Source of the DNA: UBA993 sp964485855 | GTDB lineage: Bacteria; Bacillota; Dethiobacteria; DTU022 | NCBI GenBank assembly: GCA_964485855.1 | Contig: CAZAKI010000002.1 | Location: 1-64,000, forward strand | DNA length: 64,000 nt | Direction of reading: 5' to 3' | Shown here: positions 44,024 through 53,022 of the stretch, piece after piece | Layout of the letters: each line of letters opens with the position of its first letter | How positions within the stretch are numbered: position 1 is the stretch's first letter | Position numbers and translations under genes: made by a program | The notes under the pieces: generated by a model | Told to the model about the DNA's origin: nothing | What the model saw: only the letters and a program-made list of their open reading frames with translations | Databases searched by the model: none

Positions 44024-44870
44024 AGTTCTCCACCCCGGTTACTTTGATGAAGATGTCATCAAGAGTTGTTTCCTTGCTGTGAATGCTAATGATTTTCTCT
44101 TTTTTTAGAAGCTCGAAAAACTGACTATTGTTGCCGATTGTTTCCAGATCGAATGTTGCCTGAGCCAGAGCATCATGCCGCACATATTCTACCAGCACTT
44201 TGTTCTCGCCATATTTGCGCTTTAGATTTTGTGGGCTGTCAGTTTCGGTTATTTTCCCATTTACCATAAAAGCTACCCGATCGCATAGTTCATCAACATC
44301 ATTCATCAGGTGGGTGCTGAGTAAAACAGTGCCACCATCTTCACGATACTCTTTAATCAGGTTTTTTAGAATCCGGGCATTAGTCGGATCGAGGCCGATT
44401 GTTGGTTCATCTAAAAAAAGCATCACTGGCTTGTTAAGCATCGCCCTGACAAAATTTAGACGGATTTTCATCCCCTTGGAAAATTCACTTACTTTCTTTT
44501 TGCGATCATCATAGATGCCGAGCCTTTTCATCAGGGTATCAGTATCATAATAGTTATGGTAGAGTTTCTTGAAGAAGGCTAAATTTTCTTCAGCTGTCAG
44601 CTTGGAAAAGTGAACCGGGACTTCAAATCCAACGCCAACTTCTTGATAATAATCTTTGTCATAGGCTTTCAAATCTCTGTTACGATAGTATATTTCCCCC
44701 CTGTAGTCTCGGAGCAAACGGACCATTATTTTCTGAGTAGTACTTTTACCAACCCCGCTTGGACCGAGTAAGCCAAATATTTCACCTTGCCTGATTTCAA
44801 AATCAAGACCTTTAATGGTGTTGATTCTGTTGTGCGGATAGCGGTAAGTTAAGTTTCTAACCTGAAACAA
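44016..44870 (-). CDS. ABC transporter ATP-binding protein
   Basis: A 284-residue ATPase of the ABC-2 (drug/bacteriocin export) group. Walker A is GPSGVGKSTTQK, the signature reads FSKGMKIRLNF instead of LSGGQ, Walker B with the catalytic Glu is MLFLDEPTIGLD, and the switch is STHLM. The C-terminal extension ends with TTLDDIFIKVTG, as in DrrA-like ATPases. TTG 44870 follows AAGGAGGG by seven bases. It powers the two permeases downstream. Confidence 0.92.
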   Translation of the reverse strand: MFQVRNLTYRYPHNRINTIKGLDFEIRQGEIFGLLGPSGVGKSTTQKIMVRLLRDYRGEIYYRNRDLKAYDKDYYQEVGVGFEVPVHFSKLTAEENLAFFKKLYHNYYDTDTLMKRLGIYDDRKKKVSEFSKGMKIRLNFVRAMLNKPVMLFLDEPTIGLDPTNARILKNLIKEYREDGGTVLLSTHLMNDVDELCDRVAFMVNGKITETDSPQNLKRKYGENKVLVEYVRHDALAQATFDLETIGNNSQFFELLKKEKIISIHSKETTLDDIFIKVTGVENYA

Positions 44871-44929
44871 ATTTAACCCTCCTTTTCAAGCTAATATAAA
44901 TCTATTCCGTCAGCCTGTGAGCAGGCAGC

Positions 44930-45691
44930 TCACAACTCCAACCGGGAGAACCAGGTACCGCTGAATAGAATGAGCAGAACGATCAAAATAATAGTAATGG
45001 TGAGTGGACCGGTGCTTTCTGTGTTGTTTACTGTTCCATCGAGCAACGGTTTCATCAGGGTTAATAAAGAATTGGGGTAAAATTTGGCTGCAACCGAGCG
45101 ATTGATGATCATATTAACCATGCCGCTGATAAAAAAAATAAGCAGGGTTATTCCTCCAGCCTGCAGAGGGCTTTTCAGTACGGTAGACAGGGTGTACGTC
45201 AGAGTTGCCATGAAGAGGGTAAAGATAACCAGATTTAAAGTCGCCATCACCGATCCGGCAAGCGGAGGTTGGCCAATTAAACTGGTTGTGTAAAGATAAG
45301 CTAAAGCACTGCCGGTAAAGATTCCGACAATAACCAAACCGTAGAGGCTCAGCAGCTTGGCAAAGAGATACTGCCAGCGGCTAACCGGTTTACTGAGCAG
45401 CCAGCCGGTCACTCCAGTTTCTTTTTCGCGGGCAACTAGACCCATCGTTGCGAAGATCAAGACAACGATGCCGATTTGCGATACATCGGATAGGTATGAT
45501 AAGAAGGCATCCTGAGGTGTGGGATCGGGCATTATGATTTCTATCCCCATTGCAAACTGTTCCAGTATTTCATTCATGTATTTGAGCATCAGGGGATCGA
45601 GCAGGGCGAAAAAAAGGATGATCAGTAAAAATGCTGGGTAGCGAAAACTGCGCCAGTTAGCTTTCAGCTCTTTCGCAAGGAGGACTCTCAT
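44930..45691 (-). CDS. ABC-2 permease, YxlG/NosY-like
   Basis: A 253-residue membrane protein with six segments and the loop REKETGVTGWLLSKPVSRWQY characteristic of NosY/YxlG-type permeases. It pairs with the ATPase upstream, whose stop region it overlaps. ATG 45691 is favoured (GGAG eight bases before); GTG 45700 is an alternative. In the Bacillus sigY operon the equivalent YxlG works with YxlE and YxlF, which are also present here in the same order. Confidence 0.82.
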   Translation of the reverse strand: MRVLLAKELKANWRSFRYPAFLLIILFFALLDPLMLKYMNEILEQFAMGIEIIMPDPTPQDAFLSYLSDVSQIGIVVLIFATMGLVAREKETGVTGWLLSKPVSRWQYLFAKLLSLYGLVIVGIFTGSALAYLYTTSLIGQPPLAGSVMATLNLVIFTLFMATLTYTLSTVLKSPLQAGGITLLIFFISGMVNMIINRSVAAKFYPNSLLTLMKPLLDGTVNNTESTGPLTITIILIVLLILFSGTWFSRLEL

Positions 45692-45696
45692 TTTCC

Positions 45697-46704
45697 TCAC
45701 TCCACCTGTTGATATTCTTGGAGGACTCTGAAAAAAGCATCTTCTAAGTTAGTCCGAGTTGGTGTAAATTCAGTGATCACTACGCCGCTGTTCACCAGGC
45801 CATAAAGTATTTCTTCTGTCATCTTTGATGATTCGCCGGGCTTGGAAATAACCGTCAGCTGGTTTAGGTGAGCAGTGACCTTTCTGACATGACTGTTTTG
45901 TCTAATTAAGTTAGCTGCCAGCTGAAAATGTTCCGGTTTAACTGTAAGGTTATATTGTTCGATCGCATAACGATTAAGCAAGTCTCTGATCTTTGCATCA
46001 AGCAGTTTTCTTCCCTTGTTGATAATTGTAACATAATCGCATATTCGTTCAACATCAGCCAGGATATGGCTTGAGAAGAAAACAGTAGCCCGCCCCTTTA
46101 ATTTATTGATAATTTCAAGGACCCGCTTACGTCCGTCGGGGTCAAGAGCAGAGACGGGTTCATCGAGGATTAAAAGTTCAGGTTCGGTCAGCAATACTGC
46201 TGCAAGCCCTAAGCGTTGCTGCATCCCTCTGGAATATACTCCTACCCGGCGATTTGCAGCGTCTTGTAGGTCAAAGTGATCCAGGAGCTTGTTAATCCTA
46301 AAGCGGCTTTTAGATCTTTCAATCCCATAAACTCCTGCCACCAGGGAAAGCGCTTCTGCGCCGGTTAATCCTTCCGGGAACACCGGATCCTGGGGCAAAT
46401 AATTGAGGTAACGTAAATGATTATGCCTTCGGCCATAGATGAGCGGTTGGCCAAGGACCCTGATCTGTCCCTGATCAGCGCTGGTTAATCCCAGAATTAT
46501 TTTTATGGTTGTAGTCTTACCTGCTCCATTGGGGCCCAGAAATCCATGAACAGAGCCACGTCGGACCTGAAAGTGCAGAGCGCTTAAAGCCTGCTGTGAG
46601 CCAAAGGTTTTTGAAAGGTTACTGACTTCTATGGCGTATCCTTTAATCCTATTCCTCTCCCCTGCCGGCAACAAAATAGATGATCGGGCCAAAAATATTG
46701 ACAA
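45697..46704 (-). CDS. ABC transporter ATPase, YxlF-like
   Basis: An ATPase of about 310-335 residues. Walker A is GPNGAGKTTTIK, the signature region is YSRGMQQRLGL, Walker B is LLILDEPVSALDPDG, and the switch is SSHIL. The C-terminal part ends LEDAFFRVLQEY, as in NatA/YxlF-type ATPases. The start is uncertain: the first ATG (46704) lies deep inside the upstream YxlE-like gene and has no ribosome site. The true domain begins near residue 20, where GGGGAGAGG is placed six bases before an ATT codon (46647). An ATT start is therefore possible. Confidence 0.88.
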   Translation of the reverse strand: MSIFLARSSILLPAGERNRIKGYAIEVSNLSKTFGSQQALSALHFQVRRGSVHGFLGPNGAGKTTTIKIILGLTSADQGQIRVLGQPLIYGRRHNHLRYLNYLPQDPVFPEGLTGAEALSLVAGVYGIERSKSRFRINKLLDHFDLQDAANRRVGVYSRGMQQRLGLAAVLLTEPELLILDEPVSALDPDGRKRVLEIINKLKGRATVFFSSHILADVERICDYVTIINKGRKLLDAKIRDLLNRYAIEQYNLTVKPEHFQLAANLIRQNSHVRKVTAHLNQLTVISKPGESSKMTEEILYGLVNSGVVITEFTPTRTNLEDAFFRVLQEYQQVE

Positions 46705-46849
46705 AAATAATAATCAATACCCAGGCCCATTTCGGCAGCACCTTAACATCATCTCTCCTGGCCAGATCGATCAGCGCCCAAATTAAAAGCAGGAATTGCA
46801 GCAGGACTAGAGGCCAGAGCATTTTTAACAGGGCGGCAACTTCTTGCAT
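46649..46849 (-). CDS. PLDc_N-domain small membrane protein, YxlE-like
   Basis: A 66-residue protein with two membrane segments and the family pattern LIWALIDLARRDDVKVLPKW...NIFGPIIYFVAGRG. YxlE of Bacillus subtilis belongs to the same family, acts on sigma-Y with YxlD, and lies next to yxlF and yxlG. The same order is seen here, but no sigma factor gene is adjacent. The ATG follows AAGGAGG, and the gene starts 12 bases after the serC-like gene. Confidence 0.85.
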   Translation of the reverse strand: MQEVAALLKMLWPLVLLQFLLLIWALIDLARRDDVKVLPKWAWVLIIIFVNIFGPIIYFVAGRGEE

Positions 46850-46861
46850 TGGTTTTCCTCC

Positions 46862-47992
46862 TTACTTGTCAGTAACCTGGGAGTAGGCCCAGGAAAGCCA
46901 ATCGAGGGCTAAGTTTAGATCTTCCTTCTCAACAGTCGCTCCAGACCAGAAACGCAATCCCCCCGGAGCGTCACGGTATGAAGCAATATCGTAAGCCACT
47001 TCTTCAGCAGCCATTAATTTAATTAGTTCCACCAGCTGTTCGGGGTCCAGATCGAGAACGAGACAAACACTGGTATTAGAGCGATAAACAGGGTCGGCGG
47101 CTAAAAATTTGATCCACTCATTGCTTGCGACAAAAGTTTCAATAATTTTAAGGTTTTCCATACTACGATCAATCAGGGCGGGAAGGCCACCAATTGATTC
47201 CGCCCAGGCAAGGGCATCAAGATAATCTTCCAGGCAGAGCAGGGATGGCGTATTTATTGTTGAGCCTTCAAATATCTCGGTCATTAGGGTGCCGTTTTTC
47301 GTTAAACGGAAGATTTTTGGCAGTGGCCAGGGTGGACAGTAGTTTTCAAGACGCTGTACAGCCTTTGGCGACAGGATTAGCATGCCGTGAGCTGCTTCAC
47401 CTCCAAGGACTTTCTGCCAGGAAAAAGTGACGGCATCAAGTTTTTCCCAGGGCAACTCCATGGCGAAAACCGCAGAGGTTGCATCGCAGAGCACCAAGCC
47501 TTCACGGTCAGTTGCGATAAAATTACCATCTGGGATCTTCACACCACTGGTTGTTCCGTTCCAGGTCAAAACAAGATCATGTGAATGATCAATCAGACCG
47601 AGATCTGGTAGTTCACCATAGGCGGCGCTGTAAAGATTAACTTCGCTTAAAGTTAGCTGCTCGGTTAGATCATCGGCCCAGGTTTTACCAAAAGATTCGA
47701 AATAAGCAATGTCGACTGGTCTGGGGCCGAGCAGGTTCCACATGGCCATTTCGAACGCACCGGTATCAGAACCAGGGACGATACCCAGCAGGTAATTTTC
47801 CGGTAATCCGAGTAATGTTTTTGTTCTTACGATTGCTTCTTTCAGCCGTTTTTTCCCCGGGTTGCTGCGATGTGAACGGCCAAGCAGTGTTTGGTCGAGA
47901 TCAGCGATCCGGTAGCCCGGCCTTTTGGCACAGGGTCCGGAGGAGAAATTAGGGTTTTTGGGTTTCAGTCGTGGCTTTGGTTTCAAGATCAT
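46862..47992 (-). CDS. serC: Phosphoserine aminotransferase, archaeal/alphaproteobacterial type
   Basis: A PLP-dependent class V aminotransferase of about 376 residues that makes phosphoserine from 3-phosphohydroxypyruvate. The N-terminal NPNFSSGPCAKRPGY and the core TWNGTTSGVKIPDG and SWQKVLGGEAAHGML (PLP lysine in WQKV) match the long SerC subtype. The start is uncertain; ATG 47992 is chosen because the protein alignment begins there, while an upstream ATG (48052) lacks a ribosome site. No serA is adjacent. It is 12 bases upstream of the YxlE-like gene. Confidence 0.87.
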   Translation of the reverse strand: MILKPKPRLKPKNPNFSSGPCAKRPGYRIADLDQTLLGRSHRSNPGKKRLKEAIVRTKTLLGLPENYLLGIVPGSDTGAFEMAMWNLLGPRPVDIAYFESFGKTWADDLTEQLTLSEVNLYSAAYGELPDLGLIDHSHDLVLTWNGTTSGVKIPDGNFIATDREGLVLCDATSAVFAMELPWEKLDAVTFSWQKVLGGEAAHGMLILSPKAVQRLENYCPPWPLPKIFRLTKNGTLMTEIFEGSTINTPSLLCLEDYLDALAWAESIGGLPALIDRSMENLKIIETFVASNEWIKFLAADPVYRSNTSVCLVLDLDPEQLVELIKLMAAEEVAYDIASYRDAPGGLRFWSGATVEKEDLNLALDWLSWAYSQVTDK

Positions 47993-48108
47993 ACCCCCAT
48001 ATTCAAAGGAACTTTTGCCTAGAATATTACAATTACGATCAGAAGTAAACATTACTGATTTTCAATGACAGCAATCCCTTATTACAAGCTAATCGAAAGA
48101 TCAAGAGG

Positions 48109-49794
48109 TTATTCAACAGAAAAAATGTAGTAGTAGATGGGCTGACCGCCATACTGAAGCTCAATTTCGATCTCCGGGTGTCTTTTTCGTAAGATGTTGG
48201 CAATATTAACCGCATCCTGACGGGAGACGCCTTGACCGTAGAAGATGCTGAAAAGGTCATTCTTGGTTGCTGTTAATGCTTCTGCGAGTTCTAAAGCGGT
48301 TTTTTCTAAATTTTCTCCTACAGCAAGAATGTCATCATTAGCCAGACCTAAAAAGTAACCGGTTTCAATACTTTTGCCGCCAATTACAGTATCTCTGGTT
48401 GCATGGGTAATCAAACCGGTGCTGACTCTTTGATATGAATTTAACATTGCGTTTTTATTCTCCGCCAGTGAAATGCACGGATTGTAGGCGATTAAGGCTG
48501 CCAGTCCTTCCGGCAAAGATCTGGTTTCCAACACTTCGACTTTTTTGGCTGCTAAAGTTTTTACTTGCTGGGCTACCATGATGATATTTTTATTATTCGG
48601 TAAAATAATGACCTCTTCCTGTGAAAGATTGTTGACAGCTGTCAAAAGATCTTCGACTTTTGGGTTCATCGTTTGACCGCCGAAGATTATTTCATCTGCT
48701 CCCAGGCTTAAAAATATTTCCCGGAATCCTTCGCCGAAAGAAACGGTGATAATCCCAACCTGCCCTAGTTGGTGATCCGCTTTTCCCGGCAGTAAAACCG
48801 ATTTTTCGAGCGGTTTGCTTTCAGCAATGATTTGATGGTGTTGATCAAGCATATTTTCTATTTTAATGTCATGCAAAGTCCCGTAATTGATTGCGGTTTG
48901 TAGAACATGGCCGGGTGCATCGGTGTGGATGTGGATCTTGGCAAGATGGTGATCGATGGCAAGAAGCAGTGAATCTCCCAGGGGCTCCAGACTTTCCTCT
49001 AGACCATTGAAGAGACCATCTACACTTTGAATGATCACTTCTGTACAGTATGGATAATCAAGGTCCAAGAAATCCGGTATGTCTTGGGTTGTTGAGTCGG
49101 TGACAATGGACTTTGGATGGTGTTCCTTGCTATGGTTGGCTATTAATTCGCTAAGATTCTCTTTTAGTGAAAACAGGCAACCTTCAAGAAAGACTAATAA
49201 GCCCAAGCCCCCGGCATCGACAACACCGGCTTCTTTTAACGCAGGCAGCATTTCTGTTGTTTTTGTCAGGGTTTCCTTGCCGCTGACAATAGCCGCTTCC
49301 ATGCTGTTGTAAAAATTCTCGCCTTTGCGTGCCGCTGCTCTGATCGCGCGGGCCATTTCCCGCGCCACGGTTAGAATGGTCCCTTCTACCGGCTTGGATA
49401 CAGCTTTATAGGCATAGACTACCCCATACTGAAATGCTTTGCTTAGATCTCCAGGGTTTATATAGTCTTTTTTTTGCATGCCGCGGGCAATTCCACGTAA
49501 AATCTGGGACAATATTACTCCCGAGTTACCCCTGGCACCCATCAATGCTTTTTGGGCTACTACCTCCGAGAGTTCTCCAATTGAATCTCCACTATAGGCG
49601 AGAGAACCCTCGACAGCCGATTGCAGGGTCATGCTCATATTTGTCCCGGTGTCACCGTCTGGTACCGGAAAGACATTAAGAGCGTTTATTCTCTCTTTTT
49701 CCCGGTTAAAGAAGATGCTGGCCCCTATTAGCATTTTTTTAAAATCACCGGCCCGCAACAACTTTTCCGGCAACGATTGCTCTGCAGTTGTCAA
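48109..49794 (-). CDS. fakA: Fatty acid kinase FakA (DhaL/DAK2 domain protein)
   Basis: FakA phosphorylates fatty acids bound to FakB and feeds them to phospholipid synthesis. The 561-residue length is standard. The N-terminal DhaL/DAK2 domain (about 10-200) has the Mg-ATP signature NVFPVPDGDTGTNM and GARGNSGVILSQILRG. A linker with conserved HIHTDAPG (near 290) and a C-terminal DegV-like domain ending PIYYYIFSVE follow. TTG 49794 is about ten bases after AGGAG. The usual YloU/Asp23 neighbour is not seen, and no fakB gene is adjacent. Confidence 0.93.
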   Translation of the reverse strand: MTTAEQSLPEKLLRAGDFKKMLIGASIFFNREKERINALNVFPVPDGDTGTNMSMTLQSAVEGSLAYSGDSIGELSEVVAQKALMGARGNSGVILSQILRGIARGMQKKDYINPGDLSKAFQYGVVYAYKAVSKPVEGTILTVAREMARAIRAAARKGENFYNSMEAAIVSGKETLTKTTEMLPALKEAGVVDAGGLGLLVFLEGCLFSLKENLSELIANHSKEHHPKSIVTDSTTQDIPDFLDLDYPYCTEVIIQSVDGLFNGLEESLEPLGDSLLLAIDHHLAKIHIHTDAPGHVLQTAINYGTLHDIKIENMLDQHHQIIAESKPLEKSVLLPGKADHQLGQVGIITVSFGEGFREIFLSLGADEIIFGGQTMNPKVEDLLTAVNNLSQEEVIILPNNKNIIMVAQQVKTLAAKKVEVLETRSLPEGLAALIAYNPCISLAENKNAMLNSYQRVSTGLITHATRDTVIGGKSIETGYFLGLANDDILAVGENLEKTALELAEALTATKNDLFSIFYGQGVSRQDAVNIANILRKRHPEIEIELQYGGQPIYYYIFSVE

Positions 49795-49913
49795 GCTGTC
49801 AGCGCTCCTGTCGTTTGTTGATATTTGCTATTACTAAACTGAATAATACCATAAATTAAAGTTGCTTGCTAACAATTCGAAAGCCGGCATGGTTTTGATG
49901 AGGAGAAAATTGA

Positions 49914-50864
49914 TTAAACATGGTTACGCAGCATAAGTTCCGCGGGGTGAGGTTCCAGATAAGTCTGCCCGGCCAGGTAGAGTAGGTCATATTTTCGGAC
50001 ATAATGACTAATCAGGGTGAGTGGAACGATCAGGGGCGCTAGATGGCCGGCATAACTTTCGATTAACTCGATTAGTTCTGCCTGTTCGTCAGAACTGTTC
50101 AGCTTTTTAAAATAACCGATAATGTGAAAGAGAACATTGACATTTTTCTTAACGGTTGCCTTTAAAGACAGAGCTTCCATGAGATGGGTCAGGTAGCTAT
50201 CAAAAAGTTTTCCGGGTTCAATTGCTTTGCCGTTTGCCACTAACTTCCCCATTAAGGACAAGTGTTTGGGACTGTGTGCCATCAACTGCAATTTATGGCG
50301 GGTATGAAAATCAATCAGCTTCTTATAATCAGGAGCATCAGCAGTAAAAACAATCCAGCGATGGTAACAAAACACTTTTTCGATAAAATTTTCGCGGATT
50401 GGAGCATCCTGAAGCCTGCCTTCTTCTTCGACTGGCAGCAGGGGAAAAGCTTTGACAAAAGCAGCGGCAAACAAACCGCGTCCATTTTTTTGTGCCTGTC
50501 CCTTATTGCCGTACACTTTAACCCTGTACAGGCCTGAACTGGGAGAATCTTTTTTAAAGAGAAACCCGCATAAGCCTTTTATTCGCAGTTCCTCAACCTT
50601 GGTTTCACAAAAAGAATGCATCTTGTCAGTGTGATCAATACCGGTTTTACTGGTAATTAGCCGAAGACGATCAGAATTCCCCACCAGCCGCATAGTTTCG
50701 CGGGGCACCGGAAGGCCGCATTCAACCTCCGGACAAACCGGGGTGAAAGCAAAATGTTGACCGAGAATGTCTGTTATGTAGCGATTATGCTTATGGCCGC
50801 CATCGTATCGAACAGGATTGCCAAGCAGGCATGAACTAACGCCGATCTTAATTTTTTCTGTCAT
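49914..50864 (-). CDS. DUF523-DUF1722 fusion protein (YbgA-like)
   Basis: A 316-residue fusion. The N-terminal DUF523 domain (1-150) belongs to the family of the 4Fe-4S thiouracil desulfurase TudS, with VSSCLLGNPVRYDG and PVCPEVECGLPVPRE. The C-terminal DUF1722/YbgA domain contains FHTRHKLQLMAHSPKHLSLMG. Cysteines C12, C44 and C49 are visible, but the family's conserved cysteine in SPSCG is serine here (S110, SPSSG). The cluster may therefore be lost or rebuilt using C49. The role of the fused form is unknown. GGAGG lies before the ATG. Confidence 0.88.
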   Translation of the reverse strand: MTEKIKIGVSSCLLGNPVRYDGGHKHNRYITDILGQHFAFTPVCPEVECGLPVPRETMRLVGNSDRLRLITSKTGIDHTDKMHSFCETKVEELRIKGLCGFLFKKDSPSSGLYRVKVYGNKGQAQKNGRGLFAAAFVKAFPLLPVEEEGRLQDAPIRENFIEKVFCYHRWIVFTADAPDYKKLIDFHTRHKLQLMAHSPKHLSLMGKLVANGKAIEPGKLFDSYLTHLMEALSLKATVKKNVNVLFHIIGYFKKLNSSDEQAELIELIESYAGHLAPLIVPLTLISHYVRKYDLLYLAGQTYLEPHPAELMLRNHV

Positions 50865-51052
50865 TTGTTCCTCCTGCCTGGTTTAATTCTCCTGGTAGGG
50901 TAAAAATCCTTTTCGAGAAAATGACAACCATCAATTATTGACCGATGATCTTAATCAGGCAGCTTCAGCTAAGCTTTTTTGTTATAATTGTTTTAGCGAA
51001 AAGTTTATAATCGTCATTAAGGATCAAGAACGGCCAGGGGAGTGAATCAAAG

Positions 51053-52957
51053 TTGAAATTTACGAAAATATGTTTTCAGGTACTAGCAATCTTGATCCTG
51101 CTGGCAATAATCAAACTTAATCCAGCTGAGGCACGTTCCTTGGAAATTTACGCAGTGGAAATTAACGCTGCAGTGTTGCCAAACGGTGACCTTAAAGTTA
51201 CAGAACACAGGACGATCAATTTTCATGGCCAGTTTAAAGGTGCAGATCAAAAAATATATTTTAATGAAATAAACACCTTCAGTGAAATTATTGTCCGTGA
51301 AGGGGCGCAATATTATACCCTGGTCGATCAGTATCCGACCATAGATCCCGGGACTTATTCAATAAGGGTTTTCGGAGAAGATTATTTTATGATCGACTGG
51401 AGCTTTGATGCCTTAGATGAGCAGCGGACCTTTACTCTGGAATATATTGCCAGAGATGCTGTAGTAGTTCACAATGATGTGGCTGAGCTTTACTATAAAT
51501 TCATTGGTGATGAGTGGGAGTTTTCATCAGGGCTGGCTAAAGTAATTTTGAAACTGCCGCCCGGGGCTGAGGAAGGAGAGGTTTTGGTCTGGGGGCATGG
51601 TCCTGGTCATGGTGAAGTAGTGATTGAGAGTCCTGAAGCAGTCAGCTTTTTTGTTGCTCCTTTACCGGCCGGAACATATCTCGAAGGAAGGGTAGTATTT
51701 CCGAACCGATTGGTTCCCGATGCGGAGAGAACTAGCGGAGCAGACGCTCTACCCTCTATTTTGAGAGAAGAGAAGCAATGGGCAGCGCAGGCTAACCTCA
51801 GTCGCTTTGCCAACAAATATCAGCCTTGGTTGTCTCTGCTCCTAATAGTTCCGGTTGGCCTGATTTTATTTTTCTTATGGCGCAGGTCAGCCAACCGCGG
51901 TGAGGTTTTCAGGGGTGATTACTATCGTGAGCTGCCTGGTGAATATCCGCCGGAAGTAGCTGGATTTCTCTGGCATCGAAAACGGATTAAAAATTCATTT
52001 TTATCAGCCGGCATTCTTGATTTGGCTCGGCGCAAATTATTGCAGATTGATGTGGTTCAATTTGCAGCTGATCACAAAAAACTGAAAGAAGATGATTTTA
52101 GACTGGTTGAACTAAACAATGATCTGCCCAGAAAGCCAATTGATCAGCTAGTTTTGGATTTCTTATTTGGTAAAATATGTGACCATTATTGTGAGGAAGC
52201 GGAAAAAACTAACAACGACCGTAAAAAAGAGATTACGTTCAGCCAGATTCAGGATTTTGCGAAAAGTAGAGCGCGTGAATTCCAAAAGTTTCATCATAGC
52301 TGGAAACAGGCTGTGCTTAAAGAAAGTGCGAAACAGAAATTTTTTGAGAAGAACTCTTCACTGGGCTGGGGCTGTCTACCAATCCTGGTGTTGATGGTCG
52401 GGGCCATCCTGGTGATAGTCTGGTGGAACCTGTTTATTTTGGGAGCAGCACTATTCCTGGCGGCCCTTATTATATTCTTCGGATCGCCTAAGCTGTATTA
52501 TACGAAATATGGTGCTGATCAACTGGCTAAATGGAATGCTTTTAGAAAATTTCTACTGCATTTTTCGAAGCTGGATCAATCGACTGTTCCGTCATTGATT
52601 GTATGGGAACATTACCTGGTTTATGCTGTAGTCCTTGGTGTGGCCAAGCAGGTTATCGATCAGCTGGCCTTGGTTTTCCCCAGGATGGAGCAGGAGCCAA
52701 CATTCAGGGAAACCAGCTGGTCGGCATTTGATGCAGCACAGACAGTGATCATTCTAAATAACATGAATCGGCTAACCAGTTCACTTAATCGTACTATGGA
52801 TGGTGCTGCGCGGACTGCATCTGCCACCATTGCAGAAGCTTCATCGACGTCAAGCACCAGATCTTCAGGCGGCTTTTCTTCCGGGGGAGGTTTTGGAGGA
52901 GGTTTTTCCGGAGGTGGCGGCGGCGGTTTTGGTGGCGGCGGAGGCAGTTTCAGGTAG
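51053..52957 (+). CDS. DUF2207 membrane protein with Gly-rich tail
   Basis: A 634-residue membrane protein. It has a signal peptide (residues 1-27, ending PAEARS), an extracytoplasmic DUF2207 domain (about 28-230, with the ITE/TVNLPGDL-like beta-rich pattern), a membrane segment (262-279), a cytoplasmic part and a second hydrophobic pair (445-480). The C-terminus ends with a Gly/Ser/Phe-rich tail (GGGFGGGFSGGGG and similar). Bacterial DUF2207 proteins have no established function. TTG 51053 follows GGGGAG. It heads a set of predicted envelope proteins. Confidence 0.88.
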   Translation: MKFTKICFQVLAILILLAIIKLNPAEARSLEIYAVEINAAVLPNGDLKVTEHRTINFHGQFKGADQKIYFNEINTFSEIIVREGAQYYTLVDQYPTIDPGTYSIRVFGEDYFMIDWSFDALDEQRTFTLEYIARDAVVVHNDVAELYYKFIGDEWEFSSGLAKVILKLPPGAEEGEVLVWGHGPGHGEVVIESPEAVSFFVAPLPAGTYLEGRVVFPNRLVPDAERTSGADALPSILREEKQWAAQANLSRFANKYQPWLSLLLIVPVGLILFFLWRRSANRGEVFRGDYYRELPGEYPPEVAGFLWHRKRIKNSFLSAGILDLARRKLLQIDVVQFAADHKKLKEDDFRLVELNNDLPRKPIDQLVLDFLFGKICDHYCEEAEKTNNDRKKEITFSQIQDFAKSRAREFQKFHHSWKQAVLKESAKQKFFEKNSSLGWGCLPILVLMVGAILVIVWWNLFILGAALFLAALIIFFGSPKLYYTKYGADQLAKWNAFRKFLLHFSKLDQSTVPSLIVWEHYLVYAVVLGVAKQVIDQLALVFPRMEQEPTFRETSWSAFDAAQTVIILNNMNRLTSSLNRTMDGAARTASATIAEASSTSSTRSSGGFSSGGGFGGGFSGGGGGGFGGGGGSFR

Positions 52958-53022
52958 GCATTGGTGTCGGGAACTTATTTTATGCCCGGAGGTCTTTACT
53001 TAATAAATGATCAGGGGGACTG

